From NCBI GenBank assembly GCA_024742765.1, contig JANSXT010000014.1:62001-126000 (forward strand): 64,000 nucleotides of DNA. Reading direction: 5' to 3'. Source of the stretch: Phyllobacteriaceae bacterium (lineage in GTDB: Bacteria > Pseudomonadota > Alphaproteobacteria > Rhizobiales > Rhizobiaceae). The notes beneath the pieces are model-generated. The model was not told the origin of the DNA. It saw only the letters and a list, made by a program, of their open reading frames with translations, and searched no databases. Shown here one piece after another: positions 17,524 to 26,280 of this stretch (positions are counted from its first letter, which is position 1; every line of letters begins with the position of its first letter). Both the position numbers and the translations under genes were made by a program.

Positions 17524-17988
17524 TCAGATGATCTGCGACAGCGCCGCCAGCAGCATGGTGGGCGCGACCAGAAGCGTCAGCGTGACGCGCAACAGGCCGA
17601 ACCAGGCCGGCGCTTCGCCGCGCGCGACCAGCGCCCGGTCCCACCAGCCCATGGCGGCAAAACCGATCGCATACATCACGAACCCCCACGGACCGGGCGC
17701 GAAGAAGGCCGCCCAGGCCCAGAGCGATGGAACGACCGATAAGAGAAAGACCGGCATGACGGCCCGCTGGTCGCTCGCATTGACCACTATGCCCCAGCGG
17801 ATGCCGCCCAGAAAGGACAGGATGATCGCCGCGTAGGCGTTCAGCGCTGTCAGGCCCAGCGTCTGGGCGAGCGCCGCGCCGGGCACGAACTGCGCGCCTG
17901 TCAGGACGGCAAACGGCACAAAGCCCAAAAGCGCGAGCATGAACGGCGCGCGGCTGGCGATCGCCTCGGCATCCTCGTCCTCGACCAT
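17524..17988 (-). CDS. DUF3429 membrane protein
   Basis: Protein of 154 residues with about five transmembrane helices and the DUF3429 pattern (FVPFAVLTGAQ, the AAIILSFLGGIRWG segment, and WWDRALVARGEAPAWF). The function of the family is unknown; it is an inner-membrane protein. The ATG at 17988 starts two bases after the stop of the TIGR02186 gene, so it is the third gene of an operon with tauE. A TTG two codons earlier is a less likely start. It is convergent with pdeM. Confidence 0.85.
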   Translation of the reverse strand: MVEDEDAEAIASRAPFMLALLGFVPFAVLTGAQFVPGAALAQTLGLTALNAYAAIILSFLGGIRWGIVVNASDQRAVMPVFLLSVVPSLWAWAAFFAPGPWGFVMYAIGFAAMGWWDRALVARGEAPAWFGLLRVTLTLLVAPTMLLAALSQII

Positions 17989-17990
17989 GG

Positions 17991-18854
17991 TCAATCCTTC
18001 TTGAAGACGATGCGGCCCAGCCAGCCAATGAACAGCGCCAGAAGCACCGAAGAGAGCCCGTAATAGAGCGACTGGTTGCGCGCAAAGTCGGACACGGCGA
18101 ATTCAAAGCCGGCCTTGGCGATGCGCAGCGGCGCCTGTGTCTGGCCGACCAGTTCGCCATTGCGGAACAGATAGGCGCGGGCGCGGTGCTGGCCCAGCGG
18201 CACGTTGGCCGGAAGGGCCACTTCGGCCCGGAACAGCGATTGCGAAATGAACTGCACGCCGCCGGGAAATTCCTGGTAGAGGCCGGCATCCTGTTTGAGT
18301 CGTCTCAAAGCGGCGGTGAACGCCTCGACCTCGCGCGCCTGTTTCCGGTCGGGATGCGGCTGGACACGGATCTGGCCGATGCCGAGCGACAGCCGCGCCA
18401 GCGTGTCGAGGCTGGTGATGTCGCGCGCCAGCCGGGTCGAGGCGATCAGGTAGGATTGCGGCGTGTTGTCGAAGGACTGGCTTTCGACGTTCATCCAGAT
18501 GCCGAACACGCGGGCTTTGCGCCGGGTGACCAGTTCCGATCGCGGCCCTTCGATGATGACGAAAATGTCGTAACGGCCCTGCCGGTGCACCAGCGGATCG
18601 ACATTGTCGATGGCGCCGAAAATGGTCAGCGCCTGGCCGGTGAAGTCCGACGTGATCCCGATGGCCTGCGTCGAAAGGCCGATCTCGATGCGTTCGGGCA
18701 CGCGCGCCTGTTCGGCGGCGTTGGCGGCGGCCGCCTCGCCGGGCTCGCCGGCCGGGGCAGCGGTGTCCTGGGTAACGGAGACCTGGGCCAGCGCAGGGCC
18801 GCCGGCAAGGCCGGCACCAAGCGCCAAGAGGAGAAGGATGCGGCGCGGGCTCAT
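17991..18854 (-). CDS. TIGR02186 family transmembrane protein
   Basis: Protein of 287 residues. A twin-Arg-led hydrophobic signal peptide ends near residue 24 (ALAQ). A large periplasmic beta-rich domain follows, including the segments IGLSTQAIGITSDFTGQ and GRYDIFVIIEGP, and one C-terminal transmembrane helix (SSVLLALFIGWLGRIVF) ends the protein. This matches TIGR02186, an alphaproteobacterial family usually found beside a TauE/SafE exporter, as here with one base between them. The periplasmic domain may act with the exporter; that is inference. Confidence 0.85.
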   Translation of the reverse strand: MSPRRILLLLALGAGLAGGPALAQVSVTQDTAAPAGEPGEAAAANAAEQARVPERIEIGLSTQAIGITSDFTGQALTIFGAIDNVDPLVHRQGRYDIFVIIEGPRSELVTRRKARVFGIWMNVESQSFDNTPQSYLIASTRLARDITSLDTLARLSLGIGQIRVQPHPDRKQAREVEAFTAALRRLKQDAGLYQEFPGGVQFISQSLFRAEVALPANVPLGQHRARAYLFRNGELVGQTQAPLRIAKAGFEFAVSDFARNQSLYYGLSSVLLALFIGWLGRIVFKKD

Positions 18855-18855
18855 C

Positions 18856-19779
18856 CTAAAGCCCTCCGCCGGCGCTGAGCGAGAACAGTTCATCTGGCAC
18901 GACGAAGAGCGTGTAGGCCAGTCGCAACGCCACCAGCAGCACCAGAATGGCGAGCATGGCGCGCAACTGTTCGCCGCGCAGACGCTGGCCGGCACGGGCG
19001 CCATATTGCGCGCCGGCGACGCCGCCGATCATCAACAGCAGCGCCAGCATCACGTCCACGGTCTGGTTGGTCACCGCCTGGACGACGGTCGTATAGGCGG
19101 CCACGAAGATGATCTGGAACAGCGAGGTGCCGATGACCACATTGGTCGGCACCTTGAGCAGATAGATCATCGCCGGCACCATGATGAAGCCGCCGCCAAC
19201 GCCCATGATCGCCGCCAGCATGCCGATCAGCGCGCCCAGAACCAGGACGGGGATGACGCTGACATAGAGCCGCGACGTCTTGAACCGCATCTTGAAGGGC
19301 AGCTTGTGCACCCAGATGTGCTGTCCCGGCCGGCGCAGCGATACCACTTCGCCCGAGCGCGCACGGCGCAGTGCCTTGACGCTTTCGAAAAGCATCAGCC
19401 CGCCGACGGTTCCAAGGAAGACGACATAGAGGATGGAGACGATCAGATCGAGTTGGCCGATGCCGCGCAGCAGCGAATAGATGTAGACGCCCGCCGTCGA
19501 GCCGATCAGGCCGCCGGCCAGCAGCACGCTGCCCAGCTTGAAATCGACCCCGCCGCGCTTGAGATGCGACAGCACGCCCGAGACCGAGGAGGCGACGATC
19601 TGGTTGGCGCCGGTGGCAACGGCGACGGCCGGCGGGATGTTGTAGAAGATCAGGAGCGGCGTGATCAGGAAGCCGCCGCCGACGCCGAACATGCCCGACA
19701 GGAAGCCCACCGCCGCGCCCATGCCCAGAAGAACAAGAATGTTCACGGACATTTCGGCGATCGGCAGATACAGCGCCAC
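18856..19779 (-). CDS. TauE/SafE family sulfite/organosulfonate exporter
   Basis: Protein of 307 residues with eight or nine transmembrane helices and the internal repeat typical of the family: GMFGVGGGFLITP near 29-41 in the first half and GVGGGFIMVPAM in the second. Members export sulfite, sulfoacetate or related anions. The start is a GTG at 19779, giving an N-terminus ALYLPIAEMSVN that matches close relatives I remember; the internal ATG at 19752 would cut it. It is the first gene of the operon with TIGR02186 and DUF3429. Confidence 0.87.
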   Translation of the reverse strand: MALYLPIAEMSVNILVLLGMGAAVGFLSGMFGVGGGFLITPLLIFYNIPPAVAVATGANQIVASSVSGVLSHLKRGGVDFKLGSVLLAGGLIGSTAGVYIYSLLRGIGQLDLIVSILYVVFLGTVGGLMLFESVKALRRARSGEVVSLRRPGQHIWVHKLPFKMRFKTSRLYVSVIPVLVLGALIGMLAAIMGVGGGFIMVPAMIYLLKVPTNVVIGTSLFQIIFVAAYTTVVQAVTNQTVDVMLALLLMIGGVAGAQYGARAGQRLRGEQLRAMLAILVLLVALRLAYTLFVVPDELFSLSAGGGL

Positions 19780-19910
19780 GGTTCACTCCAGAGCGGACGG
19801 GTTGGCCGCACCGCGCGAAAAGGCGGGGGCTGGTTCCGTCATGCGCCCGGCATGATGGCAAGTCAATCGGAAGGCCGGCTCATGGTAAGCGCCGGCGCGC
19901 CGACGGGCGG

Positions 19911-22463
19911 TCAGCCTTCGGTCTGCGCCAGCGCCAGAAGGCTCTCGACCAGACCCTGATCGACATTGCCGGTCGCCGGCAGCCCGTTGTCGCGCTGGAA
20001 GGCGATGATCGCATCGCGCGTCTTCTGGCCCATCAGCCCATCGACCGGTCCGGCATCGTAGCCATTGTCGTTGAGGATCGCCTGAATGTTGGCGACGGCG
20101 CGGCGCATGTCCTCTTCGGAGATCGGCGCGGCAGCGGCCGTCACCGTGTCGCCGGTCTGCCAAGCCTCGGGCACATCGACCATGTTGGCTGCTTCGTCAA
20201 CCGGCTTTGCGCGCCACAGGGCCGTCGCGCCGCGTGCGGTTTCAAGCTGGTCTGGACGCAGCACATTGGCGATGTCGTCGCGCTTGGCGGCGGCGTCATC
20301 GTCGCCGCTCTGGGCGGCCAGCGCGAACCATTTGTAGGATTCGCCGAGATCCTGCGGCACGCCCTGGCCCTTGGCCGCCAGGATGCCGAGGTTGAACTGG
20401 CTGTCGCGGACGCCCAGTTCGGCGGCGCGCAGGAACCAGCGCGCGGCGGAATCAAAGTCCGGCGGGCCGTCGGCGCCGCTGGCGAACAGAACCGCCAGAT
20501 TGTGCATGGCGCTGGCATTGCCCTGTTCGGCGGCAAGCTGGTACCAGGTCTTGGCCGTGGCGAAGTCGCGCTCAGCGCCAAAGCCCTTTTCATAGAAATT
20601 GCCGGTGCGGTACTGGGCCGGCGCAAAGCCAAGTTCGGCGGCCCGCTCATACCATTTGAGCGCTTCGGACAAATCGCCATTGCCGCCACGCGCGGCGTCG
20701 GCCAACCGGTCGCCGATCACATGAAGGGCCATCGCATCGCCGCTGGCAGCGGCTTCGCGCAGCGCCACCGAGCCGACATTTTCGGGCAGATCGTCAAATG
20801 ATGTTGCCGTGGCGGTCTCGACGCCTTCCTCGTCCGTGGCCTCGGCCGGGTCGGGCGCAACGGCTGCGAGGTCCGGCGCCGGCGTGCCGGCCACATCCGG
20901 CTCGGCGCCGGGCGCTGCCTGGGTCGCATCGGCCTCGGCGAGCACGTCGCGCGAAGGCGCCGCCTCGGGTGCCGTGGTTTCGGGCGCCTGCGCGCTGATG
21001 TCCTCGTCGGGAAGCGTTTCGACGATCGCCGGCGGTTCAGGCGCCTCGGCGACCACAGCCTCCGGTCCCGGCGCGATGAAGCCGCGCACCAGCGGCAGCG
21101 CCAGGATGGCGAGCAGGATCGCGCCGGCGGCCATCATGATCGGTTTGCGGCGCCTCGATACGGCGCCGACGATTGATCCCCGGCCATTGCTGTCGGCGGC
21201 TGCCGGGCCACCCGACATCATGCCGGCATCGGCGGCGGCGGCCTGCGCCGCCCGGCGCGCCGCGGCGATGAAATCGGATTTGCCCGTATCGGCGCCCGGC
21301 GCTTGCAGCCGGTCGTCATCGGGTTCGGTGGGGGCGTTGCCCTTCCGCTCGGCCCGCACGCGGGCCATGATGTCGGCCAGCGCCATCTGGTCGGTGCCGG
21401 GCTCGATGGGTTGGTCCTCGACCACCGGCGCAAGATCGTCGACCGGCACCGCATAAGGATCGGCCTTTTGTTCCGCCGCCGGCGTTGGCGCCTTGCGGCC
21501 GCGGCCGATGGGAAGGCGGTCGGTGACCGATTTCAGGAACGAGGCGCGGCCACCGGCCGGGGGCTCGGTCATCGCAGGTTCGGAACGATCCTCGAAGGCA
21601 AACCGGGCCGCATCGATCGCCGCCTGGGCCGGCGAAACCGGCCCGTCCATGACGTGATCCGCCGGATCGGTGGTGTCGACGACCGTTTCAAGCGGCGGCG
21701 CGTCGTCAATATGCATCGGCGATGCCGGAGCCATGGGTGCGGCGGCGGGCATGGCGGGTTGGGGTGCGGACCGCACCTTGTCCTCAAGGCTCGCCAGGTG
21801 ATCGACCACCTGCAGCAGCGTGTCGTGAATGGCCCCGAATGTCTCGGTGTTGCGCGTGTCGGTTTCGCGCGCCAGCGCTTCCAGCGTCCGCAGATCGCCG
21901 GTCAGCTTGTCCAGCGTCTCGGGCATCGCGGTATCGCCGCCGGCCGCTCCCATGCGGCTGGCCACTTCCTCGGCTGCCGTGCGGGCCGCGGTCCAGATGC
22001 GTTCCTCGTCGACCGGGCCGGGGCCGCCTTGGGCAAGCGCTTCGGACAGGTCGGCGATCTGGGCTTCCAGATGCGCGATATCGACCGGAGCGGACGAGCT
22101 TCCGCCGCTGGCAAGCATCGCGGCGATCTGGTCGAGACGCTGATCGAGCTGGGCGATCGACGGCACCGACTGGTGGGCGCGTTCGTTCTCGTCGATGCGT
22201 CGGGCGATTTCGGTCATACGGTCATCCACCGACCGGACCACCGCCTCCGCAGAGCGTTCCGCCAGAAGGTTGGCCGCCTGGACCTGCTGGTCGATCGCGG
22301 CAAGCCGTTCATCGAGTTCGGCCACCGCAAAGCGTGCCTGATCGTCGGTCAGGGTGTCGGCGCGGGCCAGCGCATCGAGGCTGTCGGCGATCGAATCGAT
22401 GCGCGCATTGAGCGCGTCCATCGCTTCGCCCGATACGGTGCCGGGCGCCACGCCCATGCGCAA
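19911..22463 (-). CDS. PodJ-like Sel1-repeat/peptidoglycan-binding protein, C-terminal part of a split gene
   Basis: 850 codons open after the in-frame TAA at 22503-22505. A coiled-coil region is followed by a proline/acid linker, one transmembrane helix (about 441-460, after a RRRK stop-transfer cluster), periplasmic Sel1/TPR-like repeats (about 570-735) and a PG_binding_1 domain (about 787-845, QAILNDNGYDAGPVDGLMG). This layout resembles PodJ-type polar localisation proteins. The frame is continuous with the ORF at 22503-23384 across the stop, so both are pieces of one ancestral gene of about 1157 codons. If expressed alone it would need a TTG at 22463 or ATG at 22457, neither with a good ribosome site. 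Confidence 0.8.
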   Translation of the reverse strand: MRMGVAPGTVSGEAMDALNARIDSIADSLDALARADTLTDDQARFAVAELDERLAAIDQQVQAANLLAERSAEAVVRSVDDRMTEIARRIDENERAHQSVPSIAQLDQRLDQIAAMLASGGSSSAPVDIAHLEAQIADLSEALAQGGPGPVDEERIWTAARTAAEEVASRMGAAGGDTAMPETLDKLTGDLRTLEALARETDTRNTETFGAIHDTLLQVVDHLASLEDKVRSAPQPAMPAAAPMAPASPMHIDDAPPLETVVDTTDPADHVMDGPVSPAQAAIDAARFAFEDRSEPAMTEPPAGGRASFLKSVTDRLPIGRGRKAPTPAAEQKADPYAVPVDDLAPVVEDQPIEPGTDQMALADIMARVRAERKGNAPTEPDDDRLQAPGADTGKSDFIAAARRAAQAAAADAGMMSGGPAAADSNGRGSIVGAVSRRRKPIMMAAGAILLAILALPLVRGFIAPGPEAVVAEAPEPPAIVETLPDEDISAQAPETTAPEAAPSRDVLAEADATQAAPGAEPDVAGTPAPDLAAVAPDPAEATDEEGVETATATSFDDLPENVGSVALREAAASGDAMALHVIGDRLADAARGGNGDLSEALKWYERAAELGFAPAQYRTGNFYEKGFGAERDFATAKTWYQLAAEQGNASAMHNLAVLFASGADGPPDFDSAARWFLRAAELGVRDSQFNLGILAAKGQGVPQDLGESYKWFALAAQSGDDDAAAKRDDIANVLRPDQLETARGATALWRAKPVDEAANMVDVPEAWQTGDTVTAAAAPISEEDMRRAVANIQAILNDNGYDAGPVDGLMGQKTRDAIIAFQRDNGLPATGNVDQGLVESLLALAQTEG

Positions 22464-22502
22464 CCCGTCAAGGCGCGTTGCCAGTTCCTCGAAACGTTCA
22501 TC

Positions 22503-23384
22503 TTAATCGACATGCGGGTGATCATGCGCATAGGCATCGATCTGGTTGGCGAGCGCTGCGATCCGCGCTTCGACCCGTTCGAGCACGCTGGCATCGAGCC
22601 CCGCCGGACCCGCAGGTGTGATGGCACCGATCGCGCGGCTGATCTCGTCGAGCCGCGCATCGAGATCGTCCAGTCCGGCGGGCGCGACAGCGGCGCTGCG
22701 CATGGCGACCTGCTCGACCGCTTCGGCGAGAACCCGCAAATGCTCTTCCAGCATGTCCAGTTGCAGGGTGCGCGGCAGATCGCCGATCGCATCGTGCATA
22801 TCCTCGATGCGTCCGGAGACCGCGGTCAGATCGTCGCGTGATGCCAGAGAGCCGGGAAGGGCCGCGATCTCGCGTTCGATGACGCTCCACCGCTCGGTCA
22901 GATCGCGCAGCGTGTCCTCGCGGGCGAGCGCGGCGACACCGGATTTGAGCTGTTCGATTTCGGCGCGAAGGCCGCCAACATCGTCGGACGTCGCCGTCGC
23001 CGAGCGGCCGGCATGTGCCCGGGCAGAGGTGCCATGCGCGGCACGCAGGTCGCGGATCTCGTCGCGCAACGCGTCGAACCCGCCGGCCGAGGCCGACATT
23101 TCGCGGTTGATGTCTTCGCGCAGGCGGCCGATCTCGGTGCGCAGCGCTTTGGCGCGGCCGTCGCGCACCGGCCGCTCGGGCCGTCTGCCGCGTCCGGTTT
23201 CCACCTCTTGCTGGCGCGCCCTGATCGCTGCGATGTCACGGTCCACACCGCGCCGGGCGGGTCGCCGCGGAACCTCGGGCGCCGGCGTCACGCGCTTTTC
23301 GAGCACCGTCAGTGCGTCCTGTAGGCGCTCAAGCGTGCCGGTTGTCTCAAATCGGCGTGTCGCCTGGTCGTTGCGGTCGCGCAT
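22503..23384 (-). CDS. PodJ-like protein, N-terminal part of a split gene
   Basis: 293 residues rich in Glu, Arg and Ala with heptad-like spacing, predicted to be coiled coil almost throughout (for example LRTEIGRLREDINREM and LRAEIEQLKSGVAAL), cytoplasmic and without a membrane helix. It ends at TAA (22505-22503), yet the same frame continues as DERFEELATRLDGL into the downstream ORF. A single G-to-T change (GAA to TAA) would explain the split; a sequencing error would too. As read, the product would be a soluble fragment lacking the membrane, Sel1 and peptidoglycan-binding parts. Confidence 0.8.
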   Translation of the reverse strand: MRDRNDQATRRFETTGTLERLQDALTVLEKRVTPAPEVPRRPARRGVDRDIAAIRARQQEVETGRGRRPERPVRDGRAKALRTEIGRLREDINREMSASAGGFDALRDEIRDLRAAHGTSARAHAGRSATATSDDVGGLRAEIEQLKSGVAALAREDTLRDLTERWSVIEREIAALPGSLASRDDLTAVSGRIEDMHDAIGDLPRTLQLDMLEEHLRVLAEAVEQVAMRSAAVAPAGLDDLDARLDEISRAIGAITPAGPAGLDASVLERVEARIAALANQIDAYAHDHPHVD

Positions 23385-23506
23385 GGCGTGCCTGCTTCCT
23401 CAAAGAACGGGCCGCCGCCGGACGACGCCCTGAAATACACACCGCCGGATGACGCGCTTGGACCCGGGCGGCCGAACCGGCGTGACCAACTCTTTAACCA
23501 ACGTGG

Positions 23507-23522
23507 TAAACAACGCGTTAAC
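23507..23522. promoter_or_regulatory. Possible CtrA-like box between podJ-like gene and MerR gene
   Basis: TAAA, seven bases, then TTAAC matches TTAA-N7-TTAAC with one mismatch. It lies in the 281-base divergent gap 23385-23665, which holds several other GTTAA-like half-sites but no gene. It is 123 bases upstream of the podJ-like start and 144 upstream of the MerR start. Polar-localisation genes are often under cell-cycle control in this class, which is why I note it. Confidence 0.25.
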
Positions 23523-23665
23523 CTAGGCCGAGCGTGCCGCTGTAACCCCGGCGTAACAGTGCGATACCTGTCTCGAATCGGACGGGCTTCCTAGTTTCTG
23601 CCGTTAGCCGGACGCTGCGAGCCTCACCCGCAATGTCCGCGTCACGACAATCTGGGGTGCAACAG

Positions 23666-24085
23666 ATGACCAATGCCGGGCAGATACCCGCGGCAGATGG
23701 TGTCGAAACGGTCTATCGCATCGGCGAGTTGGCGGCCGAATTCGACGTCACCCTGCGCGCGCTGCGCTTTTATGAAGACAAGAACCTTCTGCAACCACGC
23801 CGCGTGGGAAACACGCGGCTCTACTCTCGCCGCGACAGGGCGCGGCTCTCGCTGATCCTGATGGGCAAGCGGCTGGGGTTTTCGCTACAGGACATTTCCC
23901 AGATACTGGCGCTTTACGATCCCGCCGACGGCAACCGCCGGCAATTGAGCCTGGTCGCCGAAAAGGGGGCCGAACAGTTGGAGCGTCTGCACCGCGAGCG
24001 CGCCGAAATCGATGTCGCGATCGGTGAACTGCAGACAGTGCTCGCCGATATAGACGGGCAGTTGGCAGCCGCCGGCCAGCGCTGA
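23666..24085 (+). CDS. MerR family regulator of fatty-acid/branched-chain oxidation (LiuR-like)
   Basis: Protein of 139 residues. The N-terminal MerR winged helix begins YRIGELAAEFDVTLRALRFYE (about 17-37), with the arginine-rich wing LYSRRDRARL. A C-terminal dimerisation coiled coil follows (LERLHRERAEIDVAIGELQ). No cysteine cluster for metals is seen. In proteobacteria such regulators next to acyl-CoA dehydrogenase genes (LiuR group) repress oxidation genes and respond to acyl-CoA-type signals. A near-perfect operator candidate lies downstream at 24198-24227, between this gene and the acyl-CoA dehydrogenase. The ATG at 23666 is chosen over one 33 bases upstream on family length. Confidence 0.85.
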   Translation: MTNAGQIPAADGVETVYRIGELAAEFDVTLRALRFYEDKNLLQPRRVGNTRLYSRRDRARLSLILMGKRLGFSLQDISQILALYDPADGNRRQLSLVAEKGAEQLERLHRERAEIDVAIGELQTVLADIDGQLAAAGQR

Positions 24086-24197
24086 GCTTTGCTCGAGACC
24101 TGGTTAGCGCGCCATTCGCGCAACAGTGTGTGCCGCCTGGCGGCGGCGTCGCGCGTCCGGCAAACCACGCCCATGGCAATCGGCACAATCGAACGTT

Positions 24198-24227
24198 AAT
24201 TTTGACGTTTACGGAAACGTCAAAATT
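24198..24227. promoter_or_regulatory. MerR/LiuR-type operator palindrome
   Basis: Perfect inverted repeat: AATTTTGACGTTT (24198-24210), spacer ACGG, AAACGTCAAAATT (24215-24227). The core ACGTTT/AAACGT resembles the TTTACGT-type sites known for LiuR. It is 73 bases upstream of the acyl-CoA dehydrogenase ATG, inside the 214-base gap 24086-24299, the AT-rich centre of an otherwise GC-rich spacer. It is the obvious control site for the beta-oxidation operon. Confidence 0.7.
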
Positions 24228-24299
24228 TGTTAGGCGTGGTCAAACGCTGGCCGCGACCTGCCCGGCCGGTCGATCATATTTGCGATGCGGAGGAAATCC

Positions 24300-26096
24300 A
24301 TGCCGAGCTACCGTGCCCCGGTTGAAGACACGCTGTTCGTTCTCAACGATGTTCTGAAATATGAGCGCTACAACAATCTGCCGGGCTTCGCCGATGCGTC
24401 TCCGGACATTGTCGAAGCGGTTCTGCGCGAAGGCGCCCGCTTCGCCGAGGAAGTGTTCTTCCCGCTCAACCAGGTCGGCGACCAGCAGGGCTGCGTGCGC
24501 CACGATGACGGCACGGTGAAGACGCCCGAAGGGTTCAAGGCCGCCTATGAGCAGTTCAAGGAAGGCGGCTGGATGGGCCTGGCCTTCGACGAGACCTATG
24601 GCGGCCAGGGCCTGCCTTACACGCTGCACACGGCGGTCGGCGAATATTTCTCCTCGGCCAACATGGCGCTGATGATGTATCCGGGCCTGACCCAGGGCGC
24701 GATGGCGGCGATCCTCGTCCATGGTTCGGACGAGCAGAAGCAGACCTATCTGCCGAAGATGGCCGAGGGCATCTGGACAGGCACGATGAACCTGACCGAG
24801 CCCCATTGCGGCACGGATCTGGGCCTGTTGCGCACCAAGGCGGTGCCGCAGGACGATGGCAGCTACAAGATTTCCGGCCAGAAGATCTTCATCTCCGCCG
24901 GCGACCACGACATGAGCGAGAACATCATCCATCTGGTGCTGGCCCGCATCGAGGGCGCGCCCGAAGGGGTCAAGGGCATCTCGCTGTTCATCGTGCCCAA
25001 GTTCAAGGTGGGCGAGGACGGCGCGGTGGGCGATGCCAACGGCGTCACCTGCGGCTCCATCGAGGAAAAGATGGGCATTCACGGCAACGCCACCTGCGTG
25101 ATGAACTATGACGATGCCACGGGCTATCTGGTCGGCGAGGCGCACAAGGGCCTCAAGGCGATGTTCGTGATGATGAACGAGGCGCGGCTGGGCGTCGGCC
25201 TTCAGGGCCTCGCCATCTCCGAAGTCGCTTACCAGAATGCCGTCGAATACGCCAAGGAGCGTGTGCAGGGCCGGGCGCTGTCCGGCGCCAAATATCCCGA
25301 CAAGAAGGCCGATCCGATCATCGTGCACCCGGACGTGCGCCGCAATCTGATGACCATCCGCGCCTTCAACGAAGCGGGCCGGGCCTTCATCCTCTGGGCC
25401 GCGCTCAAGTCCGATGTTGCGCACCGGTCCGAAGACGATGCCGACCGCGAGCTGAACGAGGAGATGATGGGGCTTCTGACGCCGGTCATCAAAGGCGTTC
25501 TGACCGACAAGGGTTTCGACCATGCGGTGATGGCGCAGCAAATGTATGGCGGCCACGGCTATGTCGAGGAATGGGGCATGAGCCAGTATGTGCGAGACGC
25601 GCGCATCGCCATGATCTATGAGGGCGCCAACGGCATCCAGGCGCTCGATCTGGTCGGCCGCAAGCTGCCGCAAAATGGCGGCCGCGCGGTGCAGGCCTTC
25701 TTCAAGGAAGTTGGCGATTTCTGCGAAGACAATCGCAATGACGAGCAGATGAGCTTTTACACCAAGCATCTGAAGAAGGGCCTGAACGACCTGCAGCAGG
25801 CGACCATGTGGTTCGTCCAGAACGCCATGGCCAAGCCCGACAATGCCGGCGCCGGATCGCACGACTACATGCATCTGTTCGGGCTGGTGGCGCTCGGCTA
25901 CATCTGGGGCCTGCAGGCCAAGGCGGCACAGGAGAAGATCGCCGCCGGCGCCAATGGCGATGCGACCTACCTTGAAAACAAGCTCGTCACGGCGCGCTAT
26001 TTCTTCGAGCGCATCATGCCCGAATCGGGCGCCCACCTGGCGCGGATTTCCGCCGGCGCCGACACGATGATGGCGATCCCCGAAGAAGCATTTTAG
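24300..26096 (+). CDS. Acyl-CoA dehydrogenase with C-terminal extension domain
   Basis: Protein of 598 residues, FAD-dependent, catalysing the first step of beta-oxidation (acyl-CoA to trans-2-enoyl-CoA). The N-terminal extra segment ([21 protein letters not shown]) and the C-terminal extension are those of the 590-600 aa group, which includes DmdC-like and FadE-like enzymes. Substrate and FAD-site motifs are [13 protein letters not shown] near 162-174, [12 protein letters not shown] near 416, and [18 protein letters not shown] near 440, which holds the catalytic Glu region. The ribosome site GGAGGAAATCC precedes the ATG at 24300. First gene of the operon behind the MerR operator. Chain-length preference is not known. 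Confidence 0.92.
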   Translation: MPSYRAPVEDTLFVLNDVLKYERYNNLPGFADASPDIVEAVLREGARFAEEVFFPLNQVGDQQGCVRHDDGTVKTPEGFKAAYEQFKEGGWMGLAFDETYGGQGLPYTLHTAVGEYFSSANMALMMYPGLTQGAMAAILVHGSDEQKQTYLPKMAEGIWTGTMNLTEPHCGTDLGLLRTKAVPQDDGSYKISGQKIFISAGDHDMSENIIHLVLARIEGAPEGVKGISLFIVPKFKVGEDGAVGDANGVTCGSIEEKMGIHGNATCVMNYDDATGYLVGEAHKGLKAMFVMMNEARLGVGLQGLAISEVAYQNAVEYAKERVQGRALSGAKYPDKKADPIIVHPDVRRNLMTIRAFNEAGRAFILWAALKSDVAHRSEDDADRELNEEMMGLLTPVIKGVLTDKGFDHAVMAQQMYGGHGYVEEWGMSQYVRDARIAMIYEGANGIQALDLVGRKLPQNGGRAVQAFFKEVGDFCEDNRNDEQMSFYTKHLKKGLNDLQQATMWFVQNAMAKPDNAGAGSHDYMHLFGLVALGYIWGLQAKAAQEKIAAGANGDATYLENKLVTARYFFERIMPESGAHLARISAGADTMMAIPEEAF

Positions 26097-26107
26097 GGTT
26101 CCGCCAG

Positions 26108-26269
26108 CCCTTCTCCCCGCCAGCGGGGAGAAGGTGGCTGCGTCGGTTCGGCGAACCGGCGCAGACGGATGAGGGGCTTTCGGTTTATACCCCTCACCCA
26201 ACTCCGACCAGCAAGCGCGTTCGCGCTTACGGTCTGCGTATCCCTCTCCCCGCGAACGGGGCGAGGGAA
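26108..26269. repeat. RIME-like palindromic repeat between acyl-CoA dehydrogenase and GST genes
   Basis: This element fills nearly the whole 184-base gap. Hairpin A is CCTTCTCCCCGC / GCGGGGAGAAGG (26109-26134, perfect 12-base arms). An imperfect hairpin follows (about 26140-26162), then a GAGGGG/CCCCTC pair, and hairpin B TCCCTCTCCCCG / CGGGGCGAGGGA (26242-26269, one mismatch). It has the look of rhizobial intergenic mosaic elements. It ends 11 bases before the GST start, so GST translation relies on a GGAACAG site after hairpin B. Confidence 0.75.
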
Positions 26270-26280
26270 GAGAGGAACAG

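Noticed and set aside
18604-19959. 451-codon plus-strand frame rich in His, Asp and Gln opposite the TauE gene
   Set aside because: Compositional shadow; the minus strand encodes a clear eight-helix transporter.
21303-22841. 512-codon plus-strand frame running past the podJ-like stop codon
   Set aside because: It made me ask which strand is coding, but the minus strand has the coiled coil, membrane helix, Sel1 and peptidoglycan-binding features; the plus frame has none.
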